Position numbers and translations under genes: made by a program
The notes under the pieces: generated by a model
Databases searched by the model: none
Told to the model about the DNA's origin: nothing
The model's input: the letters and a program-made list of their open reading frames with translations, nothing else
Shown here: in pieces, positions 61,247 to 64,000 of the stretch
How the letters are laid out: each line of letters begins with the position of its first letter
Numbering within the stretch: the stretch's first letter is position 1
Origin: Euleptes europaea
Lineage: Eukaryota; Chordata; Lepidosauria; Squamata; Sphaerodactylidae
Assembly: GCF_029931775.1 (NCBI RefSeq)
Contig: NC_079330.1
Location: 6,961,206 to 7,025,205 of the forward strand
Length of the DNA stretch: 64,000 nt
Reading direction: 5' to 3'

Positions 61247-62725
61247 CAGTGAGGGGAAAAAGTATTTGATCCCCTGCTGAATTCGCCCGTTTGCCCTCTG
61301 ATGAAGAAATGACCAGTCCATCATTTTAATGGTAGGTTTATTGTAGCTGTGAGAGACAGAATAACAACAGGAAACCCCCAGAAACCCAGAAGACAAAAGT
61401 CAGAGATTGATGTGCATTATAATGAGTGAAATAAGTATTTGATCCCTTTGCAAAAGATGACTTAGTACTTGGTGGCAAAACCCTTGTTGGCAATTACAGA
61501 GGCCAGACGTTTCTTGTAGGTGGCCACCAGGTTTGCACACATCTCAGGAGGTATTTTGTCCCACTCCTCTTTGTAGATCCTCTCCAAGACAGTAAGATTT
61601 CGAGGCTGATGTGTAGCTACTCGAACCTTCAGCTCCCTCCACAGATTTTCGATGGGATTAAGGTCTGGAAACTGGCTAGGCCACTCCAGGACCTTAATGT
61701 GCTTCTTCTTGAGCCACTCCTTTGTTGCCTTGGCCGTGTGTTTTGGGTCATTGTCATGCTGGAATACCCATCCTCGACCCATTTTCAATGCCCTGGCTGA
61801 GGGAAGGAGGTGCTCACCCAAGATTTGACGATACATGATCCCATCCATGGTCCCTTCGATGAGGTGAAGGTATCCTGTCCCCTTAGCAGAAAAACACCCC
61901 CAAAGCATATGTCCCCTCCATGTTGGACGGTGGGGATGGTGTTCTTGGGGTCGTAGGCAGCATTCCTCCTCCTCCAAACACGGCGAGTTTAGTTGATGCC
62001 AAAGAGCTCGATTTTGGTCTCGTCTGACCACAACACTTTCACCCAGTTCTCCTCTGGGTCATTCAGATGTGCATTGGCAAACTGCAGACAGGCCTGTACG
62101 TGTGCTGCCTTGAGCAAGGGGACCTTGCGGGCTCTGCAAGATCTCAGTCCTTCATGGCGTAGTGTGTTACCAACTGTTTTCATGGTGACTATGGTCCCAG
62201 CTGCCCTGAGATCATTGACAAGTTCCCCCCATGTAGTTCTGGGCTGCTTCATCACCGTTCTCATGATCATTGCAACTCCACGAGATGAGATCTTGCATGG
62301 AGCCCCAGACCGAGGGAGGTTGACAGTTAGGGTTAGGGTTGTCACCTTCTCACCAAGCTGCTTGGCAATAGTCTTGTAGCCCAGTTCAGCCTTGTGCAGG
62401 TCTACAATCTTGTCCCTGACATCCTTGGACAGCTCTTTGGTCTTGGTCATGGTGGCTAGTTTGGAATCTGATGGATTGCTTCTGTCAACAGCAGAACCCT
62501 AACCCTAATCTGGCTGGTTGATAGGGGATCAAATGCTTATTTCACTCATTATAATGCACATCAATCTCTGACTTTTGTCTTCTGGGTTTCCGGGGGTTTT
62601 CCTGTTGTTATTCTGTCTCTCACAGCTACAATAAACCTACCATTAAAATTATGGACTGGTCATTTCTTCGTCAGAGGGCAAACGGGCAAATTTAGCAGGG
62701 GATCAAATACTTTTTTCCCTCACTG
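61247..62725 (-). mobile_element. Tc1-type DNA transposon, 1.48 kb
   Basis: Both ends read CAGTGAGGG inwards, and the terminal inverted repeats are about 200 bases long (GTATTTGATCCCCTGCTGAA, ATGGTAGGTTTATT, CAGAATAACAACAGGAAA on the left, complemented on the right). A TA follows the right end; the left flank is CA. The DD34E transposase is on the minus strand (61462-62450) and is broken. The sequence is very close to Tc1 elements I know from teleost fish and lamprey. Two 14-base telomere-like segments lie at 62327-62340 and 62495-62508. Confidence 0.92.
61462..62450 (-). pseudogene. Tc1 transposase, two open pieces
   Basis: The N-terminal piece (62450-61989) starts [20 protein letters not shown], keeps the first catalytic Asp ([15 protein letters not shown]) and then meets a TAA. 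The C-terminal piece (to 61462) holds [15 protein letters not shown] with the second Asp and [14 protein letters not shown] with the Glu, ending NKGFATKY. A small deletion shifts the frame between the two pieces. In the DNA-binding region about thirteen residues after GEKVTT are replaced by LTLT, where the telomere-like segment lies. It cannot make active transposase. Confidence 0.9.
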
Positions 62726-62754
62726 TAGCTCCAGTCCCATATGCTCCTTCCTCA

Positions 62755-62940
62755 ACTCCCCCACATGAAGCCAGCTGGGTGACCTTGGGCTAGTCACAGT
62801 TCTCTTCGAGCTCTCTCAGCCCCACCTACCTCACAAGGTGTTTGTTGCGGGGAGAGGAAGGGAAGGAGATTGTAAGTTGGTTTGATTTCTCCTTAAAAGG
62901 TAGAGAAAGTCGGCATATAAAAACCAACCATTCTTCTTCT
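62755..62940 (+). repeat. SINE A 3' part
   Basis: CCACATGAAGCCAGCTGGGT to AAAAACCAACCATTCTTCTT. Confidence 0.83.
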
Positions 62941-62999
62941 GTAGCTGAAGATTAGTTGTCATTCCAGGAGATCGCCAGGCCTCACCTGGAATTTGGCAA

Positions 63000-64000
63000 T
63001 CCCTACCCATGATCCCAGGCATAACCTTTTGGTTACAAGGGGTACTTCCTTCCTCACATGCCTGCAGAAAAACTGGTAGGATCCAATCCTTTGTCCCCCC
63101 CCCCCCCCGTTTCAAAGGAAAGAAATACAAATTTCTTGTTTTCATCATTTCTAGTAACCAGAACATTTGGGGGCAACTCTTCTTCTTCTTCCTCTTCCTC
63201 AACTCCTGGTTTCCGTTCGCTGGGCAGGTTTCTTTCCCTGCAGGCCTAGCTCCCAACCGAACTGGTTTAAAGCCCCCCCAAAAAACTATTGTGGAGCAGG
63301 AAACAAGAGCAGGGGTTTCAACTGTATTCAGATAGACAGAAGAGCAAGAAACGGAGAAGTTGGCTAGGCGGGCCGGCAGCCAGCGAAGCTATTACGAGCA
63401 GCTACTAAAACGCCTTTTCCAAAAATCCCTCCGGAGCAATAAGGAGGAAAGAAGAGTTCTCCTCGTTGTAAACGTTTCCAGAAAGGTGGTTACGCCAGTA
63501 GGAAAACTCCAGTCTCGGCAGCCGTTCAACCACATTAGGAAAACATTCTTCCCCATTTGTCAGTTTCCCATTTTCAGCCTTCGAGGCAGACGGAATAAGC
63601 ACCCCCTTCGGCAAGCCAAACGCCAGCCTAGTACCCGCTCAGAAAAAGCCCTGGGCACAGCTCTCTTTGGAGTTGTCCGCTTGGAAATGTGGGGGTACAC
63701 AACTCGATTGTTGACTGATTTCATAAAGAAGGACCGTTCTATAGATGGCTATGAGCAATGATAACTACGGGGAACCTCCCCGTTCAGAGCACTCTACCTC
63801 TGAATACAAATTGGCAGAGGGCTCACAGTGGAGACGGCCTGTCGCCGTCATGATCGACTGATAGTGTTCCCAGAATGCAGCTCGCAAGCGTTGGACTTCT
63901 CTTCATCAGGATACATGTTCTAAATTCCCTTCCATGATTCTATGAAACCCCCCATAATAACAAGGGGGCAACCATCTCCAGTTCCTCTCCAAAGTCAGCA
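63000..64000. other. Right-edge sequence without clear content
   Basis: Unique-looking, with a C run near 63100 and a CTT-rich patch at 63178-63200. Intact CG sites occur at 63360-63500. No exon of the GOLIM4-like gene could be recognised. Confidence 0.3.

Noticed and set aside
56161-64000. 5' anchor exon of the GOLIM4-like gene
   Set aside because: I looked on the minus strand for the membrane-anchor and AQLQ-type ends with a suitable donor and found none; it probably lies beyond the window.

Overview
The window is vertebrate nuclear DNA, almost certainly from a squamate reptile. The basis is the repeat content: Sauria-type tRNA SINEs, 5S-rRNA-derived SINEs with a BovB-like tail, two further high-copy tRNA SINEs, sauropsid CR1 LINE 3' ends, and L2-like, L1-like and Penelope-like pieces. 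A gecko-like lineage is my guess, not something the sequence proves. Three protein genes can be supported, all on the minus strand. Genes are sparse and interspersed repeats make up most of the sequence.

Layout. (1) 0-3 kb: an intact, apparently intronless actin-related gene of the ACTRT2/ACTRT3 group (1753-2856). (2) 3-21.9 kb: intergenic, with nested SINE, CR1 and MITE copies, one solo LTR inside a SINE, a 350-bp foldback element, and a unique CpG-bearing stretch near 8.1-9.2 kb that could be conserved regulatory DNA. (3) 21.98-22.71 kb: a single-exon FNDC10 gene inside a strong CpG island. Just upstream lies a 2-kb pile of alanine-tRNA-like SINE units (23.0-25.2 kb). (4) 29.3-56.2 kb: thirteen coding exons of a Golgi integral membrane protein 4 (GOLIM4) relative. 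All splice sites are recognisable and all phases agree. The 5' exon(s) carrying the membrane anchor were not found and probably lie past the right edge. (5) 56.2-64 kb: probably intron 1 or upstream sequence of that gene, with a U2-snRNA chimera, many MITE copies and a 1.48-kb Tc1-type transposon.

How it fits together. The genes show no operon-like or pathway link; the interest is evolutionary. In human, FNDC10 and ACTRT2 are on 1p36, while GOLIM4 and ACTRT3 are on 3q26, and those regions carry the paralogous genes PRDM16 and MECOM. A GOLIM4-type gene beside FNDC10 and an ACTRT gene therefore suggests a GOLIM4 ohnolog on the 1p36-type side of this paralogon, apparently absent from mammals. 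The other notable signals are a SINE whose tRNA head is multimerised with the same junction at several distant sites, a fish-like Tc1 element carrying two mirror-image 14-bp telomere-like segments, and near-perfect foldback elements lodged in one MITE family.
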